Notes: a model not told the origin generated them from the letters alone. DNA of 64,000 nt from Acidovorax sp. 106 (GCF_003663825.1 NZ_RCCC01000001.1:1-64000); one strand, 5' to 3'; counted from the stretch's first letter, positions 27,009 to 37,442 are shown. A program made the numbers and translations.

Positions 27009-27040
27009 TTGGAGGAATGGCCATGGACAGAAAATTCAGA

Positions 27041-27093
27041 GTCAAAACAGCCCCCAGCGCTTATTGAATAAGCGCAAGCAGCTATCAAATTCG
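27041..27093. repeat. AGCGCT intergenic repeat
   Basis: The clearest copy of the family: GTCAAAACAGCCCCCAGCGC, TTATTGAATAAGCGC, then AAGCAGCTATCAAATTCG. The inner GCGCTTATT/AATAAGCGC arms form a hairpin. Confidence 0.7.
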
Positions 27094-27146
27094 CAGCAAC
27101 CGGGCGCGATGGCTGCACTTGGCACGGCCCATGTCAGCGGCCACCG

Positions 27147-27242
27147 CGCAAGGGCCGCCCCGCCGCGCTGGTGGCGTCCCCCTTCCCGCTTCGCGCAGCG
27201 AAACGAGAGAAGGGGGAAGCGGCAAAGCCGCTCAGGGGGATG
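27147..27242. repeat. GGGCCGCCCC-type repeat after livK
   Basis: CAAGGGCCGCCCCGCCGCGC, then a C-run, a variable stretch and GGGGGAAGC with CTCAGGGGGA at the end, directly beside the livK stop codon. A similar unit lies at 61515-61586, also directly after a minus-strand stop codon. The G- and C-runs can pair, so it may act as a 3'-end hairpin. Confidence 0.6.
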
Positions 27243-27243
27243 C

Positions 27244-28446
27244 TCACCTCTTGTTCCGGATGGGAACGTTCATCTCTTCCGGCTTGATCTCGCGCACCAG
27301 CTCGGGCACGCCCCAGGCAAAGGCCGGGTCCACCTTGATCTTGAAGTGGTACATGCTCTGCAGGGCCTGGTGGTCTTCCTTGCGGAAGGTCATCTTGCCC
27401 TTGGGCGTGTCAAAGCTCATGCCTTCCATGGTCTTGATGAGCTTGTTGGTATTGGTCTCGCCGTTGGTGGCCTTGAGGGCGGTGACCAGCGCCATGGCCG
27501 AGGTGAAGCCCCCGGCGGTGAAGAAGTCTGGCGGGGCCTTGAACTGCTTGTAGTGGGCCGCAACCAGCGCCTCGTTCACGGGGTTCTTGGGGATGCCGAA
27601 GTAGTAGTACGTGGCCCCTTCCATGCCAGGGAAGGCCTTGTAGCTGGCCATGGCGGGCAGGATGTTGCCGCCCGTGGCCACGTCAATGCCAAAGCGCTTG
27701 GACAGCTCTTGCGCGGCCAGCGCGGCATAGGGCGGCGTGCCCCCGGCCCAGATCACCATCACCACCTTGCGACCAGGCTGGTCCTTGAGCTTGTCGACCA
27801 CGCGCTGGATGCCTGCGGTGAAGTCGGTGGTGTTTTGTGGCAGGTATTCCTCGTGCACCAGCTTGGCGTTCTTAATGGCTTCCTTGAAGGCCTTCACGCC
27901 GTCACGCCCAAAGGCGTAGTCTTGCGCCAGGGTGACGATGGTGGTGCCCGCCTTGTCAACCGCCACAGCGTTGCTGATGGCGTCCTGGCTGCTGTTGCGG
28001 CCGGTGCGGAAGATGTACTTGTTCCACTTGTCGCCGGTGATGGCGTCAGCCACAGCGGGCTCTACCAGCAAGATCTTTTTGTATTCCTCGGCCACGGGCA
28101 GCAGCGCCAGCGCCACGCCGCTGGAGGTGGGGCCTACGGCAATGTCGGCCTTGTCGTCGGAATAGGCCGAGGCCAGCAGGCTCTTGCCCAGGTCAGGCTT
28201 GCCCTGGTCGTCTTTCTCGATCACCACCAGTTTCTTGCCGCCCACCTGCATGGTGCCGCCGGTGGCGTAGTCCAGACCCATCAGCAGGCCGGTCTGCGTC
28301 TGCTTGCCATAGGCCTCCAGCGGGCCGGTTTTGCTGTAGATGTGGGCGATGCGGATTTCGCCCGACTGGGCCCAGGCGGGGGTGGCCAGGCTGGCAGCGA
28401 GAACGGTAACGGTGGCGGCAGCAGTGACCAGGGTGCGGCGTTGCAT
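27244..28446 (-). CDS. ABC transporter substrate-binding protein (LivK family)
   Basis: A 400-residue periplasmic protein with a cleavable signal peptide ending in PAWAQS. It has the type-1 periplasmic binding fold of the HAAT family: IRIAHIYSKTGPLEAYGKQT, VGPTSSGVALALLP, FGRDGVKAFKEAIKN, VVMVIWAGGTPPYAAL and FGIPKNPVNEALV. It captures the substrate for LivHMGF. The substrate is not the typical leucine for certain; the sigma-54 control and the 3-hydroxybutyrate-oligomer hydrolase nearby suggest an organic acid. The start follows AGGAGA. Confidence 0.88.
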   Translation of the reverse strand: MQRRTLVTAAATVTVLAASLATPAWAQSGEIRIAHIYSKTGPLEAYGKQTQTGLLMGLDYATGGTMQVGGKKLVVIEKDDQGKPDLGKSLLASAYSDDKADIAVGPTSSGVALALLPVAEEYKKILLVEPAVADAITGDKWNKYIFRTGRNSSQDAISNAVAVDKAGTTIVTLAQDYAFGRDGVKAFKEAIKNAKLVHEEYLPQNTTDFTAGIQRVVDKLKDQPGRKVVMVIWAGGTPPYAALAAQELSKRFGIDVATGGNILPAMASYKAFPGMEGATYYYFGIPKNPVNEALVAAHYKQFKAPPDFFTAGGFTSAMALVTALKATNGETNTNKLIKTMEGMSFDTPKGKMTFRKEDHQALQSMYHFKIKVDPAFAWGVPELVREIKPEEMNVPIRNKR

Positions 28447-28479
28447 GGCGGTTGTCTCCTGTGGTTATGCAGGCTGTAG

Positions 28480-28495
28480 TGCACATGGCGTGCCA
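28480..28495 (-). promoter_or_regulatory. Sigma-54 promoter of the liv-type operon
   Basis: The minus strand reads TGGCACGCCATGTGCA, a perfect -24 half (TGGCACG) and a -12 half GTGC that differs from TTGC by one base, at the right spacing. Transcription would start near 28469, 23 bases before the livK ATG. The upstream neighbour encodes a sigma-54 activator. Confidence 0.75.
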
Positions 28496-28602
28496 GCGAG
28501 CGCGGATTGCACAGGGGCGCGCAAGTGGTTGATTTGATTGGGTGCCACACCAGAGTGGCCACGATCATTTCACCCATATGGTCAATTTCCAGACAAATCA
28601 AC

Positions 28603-28615
28603 GACTGAAATTCAG

Positions 28616-28617
<2 letters not shown>
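28603..28617. promoter_or_regulatory. Palindrome, probable activator site
   Basis: GACTGAAATTCAGTC is a perfect 15-base palindrome around a central base. It overlaps the last codons of the PAS-type activator gene and lies about 110 bases upstream of the sigma-54 promoter, the usual place for an enhancer site. It lacks a T-run, so it is not a typical terminator. Confidence 0.5.
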
Positions 28618-30154
<1,537 letters not shown>

Positions 30155-30217
30155 GGGGCGATGGTAGCGCGGGGCCCGTGGGCCATTGCCCTGCTGCACA
30201 TGGGGTCGCCAAGCGCT

Positions 30218-30272
30218 ACTAAAAATATAGCTACCAGCGCTTTATGAATAATCGCTGGGGGCCTTTTTACTT
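30218..30272. repeat. AGCGCT intergenic repeat
   Basis: On the minus strand the unit reads AGGCCCCCAGCGATTATTCA, then TAAAGCGCTGGTAGCTATAT. It fills the space between the DUF2325 gene and the PAS-type activator, and its GGCC end touches the stop of the DUF2325 gene. Confidence 0.65.
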
Positions 30273-31028
30273 ATGAACCCGTTCACAGACCTCGGCATGG
30301 ATGGCATGGGCATCGAGGGTGGTTTGCAGCGCTGCGTGCGCCCCCATGGGCAGGTCGCCGGGCCGCTCCCATCCCGGCACGCCGCGCACAGCCCGCAGGC
30401 CCTGGGCCATGCGCAGCACCACCACAGGTTGCTGCAGCACATGCACACCAGGCGTCGGGCTGGCCTGGTCCACCAAAATGCAGGGCTTGCCTGTGCGGCG
30501 GCAATGGTCTTGCACGCGCCAGTATTCGTCGTGGCTGATGCAGCCGGTCTGGCAGATCACCAGGTCTGCGGCGGCCAGGCTTTCGTCCAGATCAGGCTGC
30601 GCGAGCGCGGCGCTGTGGCTTGCTTGGGGCTGGCCTGCATGGGTGGCGGCCGCTGCCGGGTTCGCCACAGGCGCATCGGCCAACAAGCCAGCCCCCTCCC
30701 CCCCGCCGGCCCCCACCACGGCGTGCAAGCGCCAGCGCAAACATTCGCGCGAGAGCATGGCCACCCGCTCGGCCAGCATGCGGATGTGCCGCGCCATCTC
30801 TTTGCGCCGGGGCAATCCGGGTGGCTGGGCCTGCCGGGCTTCTTCCAGCGCTGCGCGGGCTTGCTCCAGCCGGGTGTCGCGCACGATGACGGCCGCGCGC
30901 AACCGCACCACTTCGCGCTGCAGCCGCTCCAGCTCGGCAGCCTGCGCGGCCATGGCGGCGCTGCAACGGGTCTGCGCTTCGCCCAATTGGCGGCACAGGG
31001 CCAGAAACTCTTGCGATAGTGAGTGCAT
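30267..31028 (-). CDS. DUF2325 domain protein with N-terminal coiled coil
   Basis: A 253-residue protein. Residues about 5-80 form a coiled coil (AAELERLQREVVRLRAAV). The DUF2325 domain near the C-terminus has ADLVICQTGCISHDEYWRVQ, then DHCRRTGKPCILVD, the family hallmark with three cysteines. The function is unknown. The ATG at 31028 follows AAGGATGG; a TTG five codons upstream is possible but lies inside a Fur-box-like site. That site at 31042-31063 suggests control by iron. Confidence 0.8.
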   Translation of the reverse strand: MHSLSQEFLALCRQLGEAQTRCSAAMAAQAAELERLQREVVRLRAAVIVRDTRLEQARAALEEARQAQPPGLPRRKEMARHIRMLAERVAMLSRECLRWRLHAVVGAGGGEGAGLLADAPVANPAAAATHAGQPQASHSAALAQPDLDESLAAADLVICQTGCISHDEYWRVQDHCRRTGKPCILVDQASPTPGVHVLQQPVVVLRMAQGLRAVRGVPGWERPGDLPMGAHAALQTTLDAHAIHAEVCERVHK

Positions 31029-31041
31029 GCGCCATCCTTGC

Positions 31042-31063
31042 AAATAAGAACGATTCGCATTTT
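31042..31063 (-). promoter_or_regulatory. Fur-box-like site upstream of the DUF2325 gene
   Basis: The minus strand reads AAATGCGAATCGTTCTTATT, close to the betaproteobacterial Fur motif AATGCGAATCATTCTCATT. It lies directly before the ribosome-binding site, so Fur bound there would block transcription. A similar site precedes the iron-binding protein gene at 37484. Confidence 0.6.
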
Positions 31064-31354
31064 AGAGTACAATCTGCGGCGTGAAAGCAAGTACCTGGTG
31101 GGAGGGCATCGGGGGACCACCCCCCGATGCCTGCTTGCGAAGCCAGCGTGATGGGGGGTGGGTGGCCCGGTTCTCCTCCCACCCCGCAGCACCTTGGCTG
31201 TGCCTTGCCAATCCACACTGGGGTCAGTGCAACACCTGCCCGTTTCGCGGCTTTGCCGCGTGCACACATCGCAGGCTATCGCCCTGCCCTCCAACGGCCC
31301 GCACCCGCACTGCGACCACGCTCTTACCCCCAACCCCCTTTTGTCAGCGCCCAT
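31064..31354. other. Gene-free stretch with a strong hairpin
   Basis: No supported gene. GCATCGGGGG at 31107 pairs with CCCCCGATGC ending at about 31131 to form a tight hairpin. CGCGG-CTTTG-CCGCG near 31256 is a smaller one. The rest is GC-rich sequence without recognisable coding signal on either strand. Confidence 0.5.
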
Positions 31355-31389
31355 GAAAAAAGGGTGTGCAGACATTGCTGCACACCCTC
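31355..31389 (-). terminator. Terminator of the tct operon
   Basis: On the minus strand AGGGTGTGCAG, a six-base loop and CTGCACACCCT are followed by a T-run (a run of seven A on the plus strand). It lies about 50 bases after the tctA stop. Confidence 0.85.
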
Positions 31390-31435
31390 TGGGTCACCCA
31401 TCCGCAGCACGTGTGCAGCGGCGGCGGGAAGAAGG

Positions 31436-32950
31436 TCAGCCTGCGCTGGCCTCTACCGCCTGGATCTTTTTGGCCGCCCAGCGGCGCAGCAGACGCGGCA
31501 CGATCAGCACGGCCAGCACGATGACGATCAGGGTGAGCGAGCCTGGGCGCTCCAGGAAAATCGTCCACTTGCCTTCGCCGATCGACACGGCGTTGCGCAT
31601 CTGCGCCTCGGCCAAGGGGCCCAGGATCATGCCGACCACCACCGGCGCAGCCGGGAAGTCGTAGCGGCGCATCACCACGCCCAAGAGGCCAATCGCATAC
31701 AGCAGCACCAGGTCGAAAGCGCTTTGGCGCATGCCATACACGCCCAGCGTGGAGAAGACCAGAATGCCCGCGTACAGGTACGACTTGGGAATGTTCAGCA
31801 GCTTGACCCACAGGCCCACCAGGGGCAGATTCAAGATCAGCAGCATCACGTTGCCGATGTACATCGACGCAATCAGCGCCCACACCAGCGCACCATTGGT
31901 ATCAAACAGTTGCGGGCCGGGCTGGATGCCGTAGTTCTGGAACGCACCCAGCAAGATGGCCGTGGTGTTGGACGTGGGGATGCCCAGCGTGAGCAGCGGA
32001 ATCAGCGTGGCGGTGATGGCCGCGTTGTTGGCCGCCTCGGGGCCCGCCACGCCTTCGATGGCGCCGGTGGTGCCAAACTCTTCCTTGTGCTTGCTCAGCT
32101 TCTTTTCAGCGGCGTAGCTCAGGAAGGTAGGTATCTCGCTGCCGCCCGCGGGCACGGTGCCAAACGGGAACCCGATGAACGTGGCACGAATCCAGGCAGG
32201 CCAGGAGCGCTTCCACTCTTCCTTGGTCATGTGGGTGCTGGTCAGGCGGTTCTGGGTCTCATCCGCCTTGCCTTCGTACATCACGTTGTACAGGGCTTCG
32301 CCCACGGCAAACAGGCCCACGGCAATCAGCACCACCTCGATGCCGTCCATCAACTCGGGCACGCCACCGGTGTAGCGGGCTTGGCCGGTGATCTGGTCGA
32401 TGCCGATCAGGCCCATGGCCAAACCGACAAACAGTGCCACCATGCCACGCAGCGTGCTCTTGCCCAGCACCGCGCTCACGGTGGTGAAGGCCAGCACCAT
32501 CAGCATGAAGTACTCTGGCGGACCCAGTCGCACCGCGTACTCAGCCACCAGCGGCGCAAAAAACGTGACCAGGATGGTGGCGATGGTGCCCGCCACAAAC
32601 GAGCCAATGGCCGCCGTGGCCAGCGCGGCGCCGGCGCGGCCATGCTTGGCCATCTTGTTGCCTTCCATGGCGGTGACCATGGAGCCCGCCTCACCCGGCG
32701 TGTTCAGCAAGATAGAGGTGGTGGAGCCACCGTACATCGCACCGTAGTAGATGCCGCCAAAGAAGATCATGGAGGCCGTGGCCTCGACCTTGACGGTGAT
32801 GGGCAGCAGCATGGCCACCGCTACTGCGGGGCCAATGCCTGGCAACACGCCCACGGCGGTGCCAATGATGCAGCCCACAAAGGCCCACAGCAGGTTGATG
32901 GGGGTTGCAGCGGTGATGAACCCCTGCATCAAGAGATTGAGCGTATCCAT
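31436..32950 (-). CDS. tctA: Tripartite tricarboxylate transporter large permease TctA
   Basis: A 504-residue integral membrane protein with about eleven segments. The family motifs are present: [19 protein letters not shown], the region [20 protein letters not shown], and [16 protein letters not shown]. It is the main channel of a secondary TTT importer that works with the periplasmic TctC and the small TctB. It follows tctB by 12 bases and ends the tctCBA operon before a strong terminator. Confidence 0.93.
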   Translation of the reverse strand: MDTLNLLMQGFITAATPINLLWAFVGCIIGTAVGVLPGIGPAVAVAMLLPITVKVEATASMIFFGGIYYGAMYGGSTTSILLNTPGEAGSMVTAMEGNKMAKHGRAGAALATAAIGSFVAGTIATILVTFFAPLVAEYAVRLGPPEYFMLMVLAFTTVSAVLGKSTLRGMVALFVGLAMGLIGIDQITGQARYTGGVPELMDGIEVVLIAVGLFAVGEALYNVMYEGKADETQNRLTSTHMTKEEWKRSWPAWIRATFIGFPFGTVPAGGSEIPTFLSYAAEKKLSKHKEEFGTTGAIEGVAGPEAANNAAITATLIPLLTLGIPTSNTTAILLGAFQNYGIQPGPQLFDTNGALVWALIASMYIGNVMLLILNLPLVGLWVKLLNIPKSYLYAGILVFSTLGVYGMRQSAFDLVLLYAIGLLGVVMRRYDFPAAPVVVGMILGPLAEAQMRNAVSIGEGKWTIFLERPGSLTLIVIVLAVLIVPRLLRRWAAKKIQAVEASAG

Positions 32951-32962
32951 AGCGTGCGGGCT

Positions 32963-33481
32963 TTACAGCCACCCCGTGTTGGTGAGGCCAGGCAGGTTGA
33001 TGGCCAGCAATTGCGTAAACATCCAGTACACCGGCGCCGCTACGGCGAAGCCAATGGCCGAGTCCTTGATCCAGGCCTGCAGGCGCAGGTCCAGCTCGCC
33101 TTCAGAGCTTTTGAAGCCCCGCACCGACAGCACAAAGCACAGCGCGCAGCTCAGGATGAAGCCGAGGGTGGTGATGAGCAGCGCATTGAGCAGCAAACCG
33201 GCAGACACCCAGATGAAGCCCTTCCAGTGCGCGCGCTCGTCGCCCGAGCCGTCTTCCAGCGCGCGAAAGCCGCCGGTCTGCGCGTGCACCACGCACAGCA
33301 CCCCGCAGATCAACAGCACGATGGCCACCACCCACGGGAAGAAGTTCGGCCCCACGCCACCGTAGCCCGCCTCTGAGCTGACAGAACTGGCCCCCCAGGC
33401 CAGCAACCCCGCCAGCGCCACAATGCCTACGCCAATGAGGGTCTGTAGCGGCTTGGAGCGCGATGAATGTTGTTGTGTCAT
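32963..33481 (-). CDS. tctB: Tripartite tricarboxylate transporter small subunit TctB
   Basis: A 172-residue protein with four predicted transmembrane segments (LIGVGIVALAGLLAWGASSV, FFPWVVAIVLLICGVLCVVH and two near the C-terminus). GYGGVGPNFFPW is typical of TctB. It is poorly conserved in general, and is assigned mainly from these features and from its place between tctC and tctA. MTQQHSSRSK (33481) is preferred over an upstream start. Confidence 0.88.
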   Translation of the reverse strand: MTQQHSSRSKPLQTLIGVGIVALAGLLAWGASSVSSEAGYGGVGPNFFPWVVAIVLLICGVLCVVHAQTGGFRALEDGSGDERAHWKGFIWVSAGLLLNALLITTLGFILSCALCFVLSVRGFKSSEGELDLRLQAWIKDSAIGFAVAAPVYWMFTQLLAINLPGLTNTGWL

Positions 33482-33567
33482 GATTTTTTCTTTCGCACCA
33501 ACTGGCACAGCGGCGCTGCGCCCACCCCATCAGGGCAGACGCAAAGCCGCTGCAGCCCTACCTCGCT

Positions 33568-34524
33568 TTAGATCATTCCGGACTTGGCCATCGTGGCGCG
33601 CAGGCTGGCAAATTCAGCGTCCACGAAGTTGGAGAACTCGTCGCCCGCCAGCCATGCAGGGGTCCAGCCGTTCTTGTCCATGGCGTCTTGCCAGGCCTTG
33701 TGCTTGAAGGTTTTGGCCAGGGCATCGATCAAAGCCTTGCGCTGCTCGGCCGTGATGCCAGGGGCGCCATACACGCCGCGCCAGTTGCCGATGTCCACGT
33801 TGATGCCTTGCTCCTTGAGCGTAGGCACATTGACGCCCTTGAGGCGGGTGGCCGATGTGACGCCCACAGCGCGCATCTTGCCGGCCGTGATGTACTCGGC
33901 AAACTCGCTGTAGCCGCTGCCGCCGATGGTGACGTTGCCACCCAGGATGGCGGCCGTTGCCTCGCCACCCCCACGGAAGGCCACGTAGTTGATCTTGGCA
34001 GGGTCCACACCCACTTCACGCGCAATCATGGCGGCGGCGATGTGCTCGGTGGAGCCACGCGAGCCACCGCCCCACTTCACGCTACCGGGGTCTTTCTTGA
34101 GCTGCTCGACCACGTCCTTCATGGTCTTGAAAGGCGAATTGGCGGGCAGCACGAACACGTTGTATTCGCTGGTCAGGCGCGCCAGGGGGGTGACCTTGTC
34201 CAGGCCCACGGGCGGCTTGCCGGTGATGATGCCGCCCAGCATCACAGCACCCATCACCATCAGGGCGTTCGGGTCGCCCTTGCTGGAGTTGACGAACTGC
34301 GCCAGACCGATGGCGCCCGCAGCGCCGCCCTTGTTGTCATACGAGACCGAGGAAGCAGCGCTCGCCTCTTGCATGGACTTGCCCAGGGCACGGCCTGTAG
34401 TGTCCCAGCCGCCACCAGGGTTGGCGGGGATCATCATTTTCAAAGCGGCAGTCTGCGCCGACACTGGCAGGCTGCCAGCGGCGGCCAGGGCGGCCAAAGA
34501 CTTGAGGAAGGTATCGCGACGCAT
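33568..34524 (-). CDS. tctC: Tripartite tricarboxylate transporter binding protein TctC
   Basis: A 318-residue periplasmic binding protein (Bug family). The signal peptide is MRRDTFLKSLAALAAAGSLP. Family motifs: MIPANPGGGWDTTGRALGKS, the DNKGGAAGAIGLAQF loop, and VKWGGGSRGSTEHIAAAMIA. The GGGWD form, rather than PGG-x-D, marks the TctC (citrate/tricarboxylate) branch. It captures the carboxylate and presents it to TctAB. Divergent from tctD, its likely regulator. Confidence 0.9.
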   Translation of the reverse strand: MRRDTFLKSLAALAAAGSLPVSAQTAALKMMIPANPGGGWDTTGRALGKSMQEASAASSVSYDNKGGAAGAIGLAQFVNSSKGDPNALMVMGAVMLGGIITGKPPVGLDKVTPLARLTSEYNVFVLPANSPFKTMKDVVEQLKKDPGSVKWGGGSRGSTEHIAAAMIAREVGVDPAKINYVAFRGGGEATAAILGGNVTIGGSGYSEFAEYITAGKMRAVGVTSATRLKGVNVPTLKEQGINVDIGNWRGVYGAPGITAEQRKALIDALAKTFKHKAWQDAMDKNGWTPAWLAGDEFSNFVDAEFASLRATMAKSGMI

Positions 34525-34713
34525 CGGTGTCTCCTGGAACGGTTGGCGAATCTGTCGATGATGCGTGCTCTGCCTGTCAAAAGGCTGTCTGCGAACTCAG
34601 GGAAAACACCCATACGGCGATGGCCTGCCGCGCCCCAGCCTGGGTGTCGCAATCCGGCATTTCCCCTTGAAAACTCTGGAAACCACGGCCCAGTCGGTGC
34701 TATGGTGCCGCGC

Positions 34714-35403
34714 ATGCAATTGCTCCTTGTAGAAGACGACCCCACCATGCAGACCACCTTGCAGCGGGCGCTGACGCGCCGTGGCATGGAGGTGGCAGCT
34801 GTGGGCGACGGCAAAGCCGCTCTCACCCAATGGGTGGGCCGGGTGCCGGACGCCGTGATCCTGGACCTGACGCTGCCCGGCCTGGACGGGCTGCAAGTGC
34901 TGCAACGCGCCCGCGCCCTGGGCCTGCGCACACCGGTGCTGATCCTCACCGCCCGGGGTACCGTGGGCGACCGCGTCATGGGCCTCAATGCCGGGGCGGA
35001 TGACTACCTGCCCAAACCCTTTGACCTGGATGAGCTGGAGGCCCGCCTGCGCGCCCTGGTGCGGCGCAGCGCCGACCCAGGCGCCACCCCGGTGGGCAGC
35101 AACACCACGCAAATCGGCGCCATACGCTATGACAAGGACAGCGGTGCGCTGTACCTGAATGGCGAGGTGATGGAGCTGACCCCGCGCGAGCTGGCCCTGA
35201 TGCACGCCCTGCTGGCCCAGCCGGGCCATGCCGTGACCAAGGAGCGGTTGTATGAGCTGGTGTTCCCGGGCCAGTTGGATGTGCAGTACGAAGCCATCGA
35301 AGTGGTGGTGTACCGTCTGCGCAAAAAACTGGCGGGCACGGGGCTGACGCTGATGACGCTGCGCGGGCTGGGCTATTTGCTGCGCACCGATGCACAAGCC
35401 TGA
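34714..35403 (+). CDS. tctD: OmpR-family response regulator TctD
   Basis: A 229-residue regulator. The receiver domain starts MQLLLVEDDPTMQTTLQRAL, the phosphorylated aspartate is in VILDLTLPGLDG, and the lysine in DDYLPKPFDLDE. The winged-helix domain (VMELTPRELALMHALLAQPG, then YRLRKKLAG) binds DNA. It probably controls the divergent tctCBA operon when citrate-type acids are present, as in Salmonella. I chose the ATG at 34714; the far longer ORF upstream is antisense to tctC. Confidence 0.92.
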   Translation: MQLLLVEDDPTMQTTLQRALTRRGMEVAAVGDGKAALTQWVGRVPDAVILDLTLPGLDGLQVLQRARALGLRTPVLILTARGTVGDRVMGLNAGADDYLPKPFDLDELEARLRALVRRSADPGATPVGSNTTQIGAIRYDKDSGALYLNGEVMELTPRELALMHALLAQPGHAVTKERLYELVFPGQLDVQYEAIEVVVYRLRKKLAGTGLTLMTLRGLGYLLRTDAQA

Positions 35404-36892
35404 GAAGGCAAGAGAAGCAAAGAAAGCGCCCTGCATGACCGAGCCGCTGCAAGCCACCCACTCGCTGCGCCGCAGGCTGCTGCTGGGCATATTGCTGCCG
35501 GTGGTGGCGTTCATCAGCTTCAACACCTACAGTCTCTACCACCAGACGCTGGCCTCGCTGAACACCGCTTACGACCGCACTCTGCTGGCATCGGCCAAAA
35601 GCATCAGCGAACAGCTGGATGTGGAGGGCTTTGACGACGACGCCCACATCCGGGCCATCGTTCCCTACTCTGCGCTGGAGGCGTTTGAGGCAGACAATCA
35701 AAGCCACATGTTCTACCGCGTCTCCACCCAAAGCGGCGAGGTGATCTCAGGCTTTGACGACCTGCCCGAGTGGCGCGGCAAGATCCCGCTGAAGCCGCCC
35801 TACGCGGCGCTGGTGGATTTTTACGACGATGTCTTTCGCAACCAACCCGTGCGGGTGGCCGTGCTGCTGCAGCCCGTGGCCAGCGCAGAGGGGCGCGGCA
35901 TGGCAGTGATCCAGGTGGCCGAGACGCTGGAGGTGCGCGAGACGTTGGCGCTGCAGATTCTGTGGAAGACCCTGTTGCGGCAGGCCTTGCTGATTGCAGT
36001 GATCGCCTTCACCGTACTGTGGGTCGTGCAACGCGCCACACGCCCCGTGCGGCACCTGAGCCTGCAACTGCAGGCCCGTGGCGAAGGTGACCTGAGCCCC
36101 ATCGCCGCGCCCACAGCCCCGCGCGAACTGCAGCCCCTGATTGCCGCCACCAACCAGGTCATGCAGCGGCTGCGCCACCTGCTGCGCCACCAAAAGCGGT
36201 TTGTGCGCGATGCATCGCACCAACTGCGCACCCCTTTGGCCGTGCTCAAAACCCAGGTGCAATCGGCCCTGCGGGGCGACATGCCTGCCGAGCAGGCCCT
36301 GCATGAAATCAGCGACACCGTGGACCGCGCCACCCAACTGGCCAACCAGATGCTGGCCCTGGCCAAGGTGGAGCAACTGCGCCAGCAAAGCGAGCCGCCC
36401 ATCACCCGGCTGGACGAGGTGCTGCGCACCGTAGCGCTGGAGATCTCGCCCCTGATCGCACAACGCGACCTGGACTTTGGCATTCAAACCGAGGCCGCAC
36501 CCGTGCGCGCCCATGAGTGGATGCTGCGCGAGCTGACCCGCAACCTGCTGCACAACGCGGTGCGCCACGCGCCGCCCGGCAGCGAGTTGACGGTGGACCT
36601 GCGCAGCGACGCACACCACACCGCGCTCACCATCAGCGACCACGGCCCAGGGATTGAGCCGGAGCTGGCGGCGCGGCTCTTTCAGCCATTTTCTGCAGGC
36701 GATGTGCGCAGCGGCAGTGGCCTGGGCCTGGCCATTTGCCAGGAGATCGTGCAGGCGCTGGAAGGCAGCATTGCGCTGACCAATCGCGAACAGGGAACAC
36801 GGGTGCTGGGGCTGGACGCCGTGGTGCGCCTGCCGCTCGCGCGGCCGCAGCCTGACGCGGGCCACCCCACCATCCCCCAAGACGGCGAATAA
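35390..36892 (+). CDS. tctE: Sensor histidine kinase TctE
   Basis: A 500-residue kinase. One transmembrane helix lies near residues 27-46 (RRLLLGILLPVVAFISFNTY), then a periplasmic sensor domain, a second helix near 200, HAMP, the phospho-accepting histidine in DASHQLRTPLAVL, the N box in LTRNLLHNAVRHAP, and G boxes DHGPGIEPE and GSGLGLAI. It overlaps tctD by 14 bases, so the pair is co-translated. A second possible start is at 35435 (MTEPLQATHS). Confidence 0.9.
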   Translation: MHKPEKAREAKKAPCMTEPLQATHSLRRRLLLGILLPVVAFISFNTYSLYHQTLASLNTAYDRTLLASAKSISEQLDVEGFDDDAHIRAIVPYSALEAFEADNQSHMFYRVSTQSGEVISGFDDLPEWRGKIPLKPPYAALVDFYDDVFRNQPVRVAVLLQPVASAEGRGMAVIQVAETLEVRETLALQILWKTLLRQALLIAVIAFTVLWVVQRATRPVRHLSLQLQARGEGDLSPIAAPTAPRELQPLIAATNQVMQRLRHLLRHQKRFVRDASHQLRTPLAVLKTQVQSALRGDMPAEQALHEISDTVDRATQLANQMLALAKVEQLRQQSEPPITRLDEVLRTVALEISPLIAQRDLDFGIQTEAAPVRAHEWMLRELTRNLLHNAVRHAPPGSELTVDLRSDAHHTALTISDHGPGIEPELAARLFQPFSAGDVRSGSGLGLAICQEIVQALEGSIALTNREQGTRVLGLDAVVRLPLARPQPDAGHPTIPQDGE

Positions 36893-36916
36893 GGCAACGC
36901 GGCACAATCCACCCCC

Positions 36917-37336
36917 ATGAATGTGACCGAAACGATGCGCCTGGACAAATGGCTTTGGTGCGCGCGCTTTTACAAAACCCGCAGCCTGGCGACCGAAGAA
37001 ATCAGCAAAGGCCGCGTGACCGTGAACGGCCAGCAGGCCAAGCCCGCGCGCGACCTGCGCTGCGGCGACACCGTGGCTTTGCGCCAAGGCCCCGTGGCCC
37101 GCACGGTGCTGGTGCGGGCCCTCAGCGGTGCCCGTGGCCCCGCCCCTGTGGCCCAGTTGCTGTACGAGGAGACGGTGGAAAGCATTGCGGCCCGCGAGCA
37201 GGCGGCAGAACAAAGGCGCTTGGCTCCCGAGCCCGCAGCCACCCTGCAAGACGGGCGCCCCACCAAACGCGATCGGCGCAACATCGAGCGTGCCCAGGAC
37301 TGGGGCAGCCGCTGGAGCGCGTCCATCGACGAGTGA
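36917..37336 (+). CDS. hslR: RNA-binding S4 heat-shock protein Hsp15
   Basis: A 139-residue basic protein with an S4 domain: MRLDKWLWCARFYKTRSLAT, then GRVTVNGQQAKPARDLRCGD. The basic C-terminal tail (GRPTKRDRRNIERAQ) is usual in Hsp15. It binds stalled 50S subunits carrying a nascent chain and helps recycle them. It follows tctE by 24 bases but is functionally unrelated. Confidence 0.9.
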   Translation: MNVTETMRLDKWLWCARFYKTRSLATEEISKGRVTVNGQQAKPARDLRCGDTVALRQGPVARTVLVRALSGARGPAPVAQLLYEETVESIAAREQAAEQRRLAPEPAATLQDGRPTKRDRRNIERAQDWGSRWSASIDE

Positions 37337-37421
37337 GCGCCCAGCCTCACGCAGATCAAAACAGCTGCAGCGTCTAAGAACCTGTTCTAAGCCGCCTGAC
37401 ACCCTCGCGCCACACGGGTTT

Positions 37422-37442
37422 TATTAAGAATAATTCGCGTTT
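37422..37442 (+). promoter_or_regulatory. Fur-box-like site upstream of fbpA
   Basis: ATTAAGAATAATTCGCGTTT matches the Fur-type motif (AATGA-like halves around AATAATTCGC). It lies about 40 bases before the start of a ferric-iron binding protein gene, exactly where Fur repression is expected, and resembles the site at 31042. Confidence 0.65.

Larger units (their letters stand above)
26885..27243. other. Gene-free gap between livK and livG, filled by three repeats
   Basis: No convincing ORF lies here. It contains one REP-like unit (26983-27008), one AGCGCT repeat (27041-27093) and one GGGCCGCCCC-type repeat (27147-27242). These could partly terminate or process the livK transcript and so give an excess of the binding protein over the membrane parts. 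Confidence 0.6.

Noticed and set aside
26875..28479. 534-residue open frame on the plus strand
   Set aside because: It is antisense to the LivK-type binding protein gene and has low-complexity His/Gly-rich composition; no family resemblance.
31127..33376. 749-residue open frame on the plus strand
   Set aside because: It runs antisense through tctA and tctB, which are clear transport genes; it is a by-product of GC-rich third codon positions.
33688..34713. A long N-terminal extension of TctD
   Set aside because: The open frame continues upstream, but it is antisense to tctC and unlike any receiver protein; the ATG at 34714 matches the family.
35747..37402. 551-residue open frame on the minus strand
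   Set aside because: It lies antisense to tctE and hslR, both well supported.
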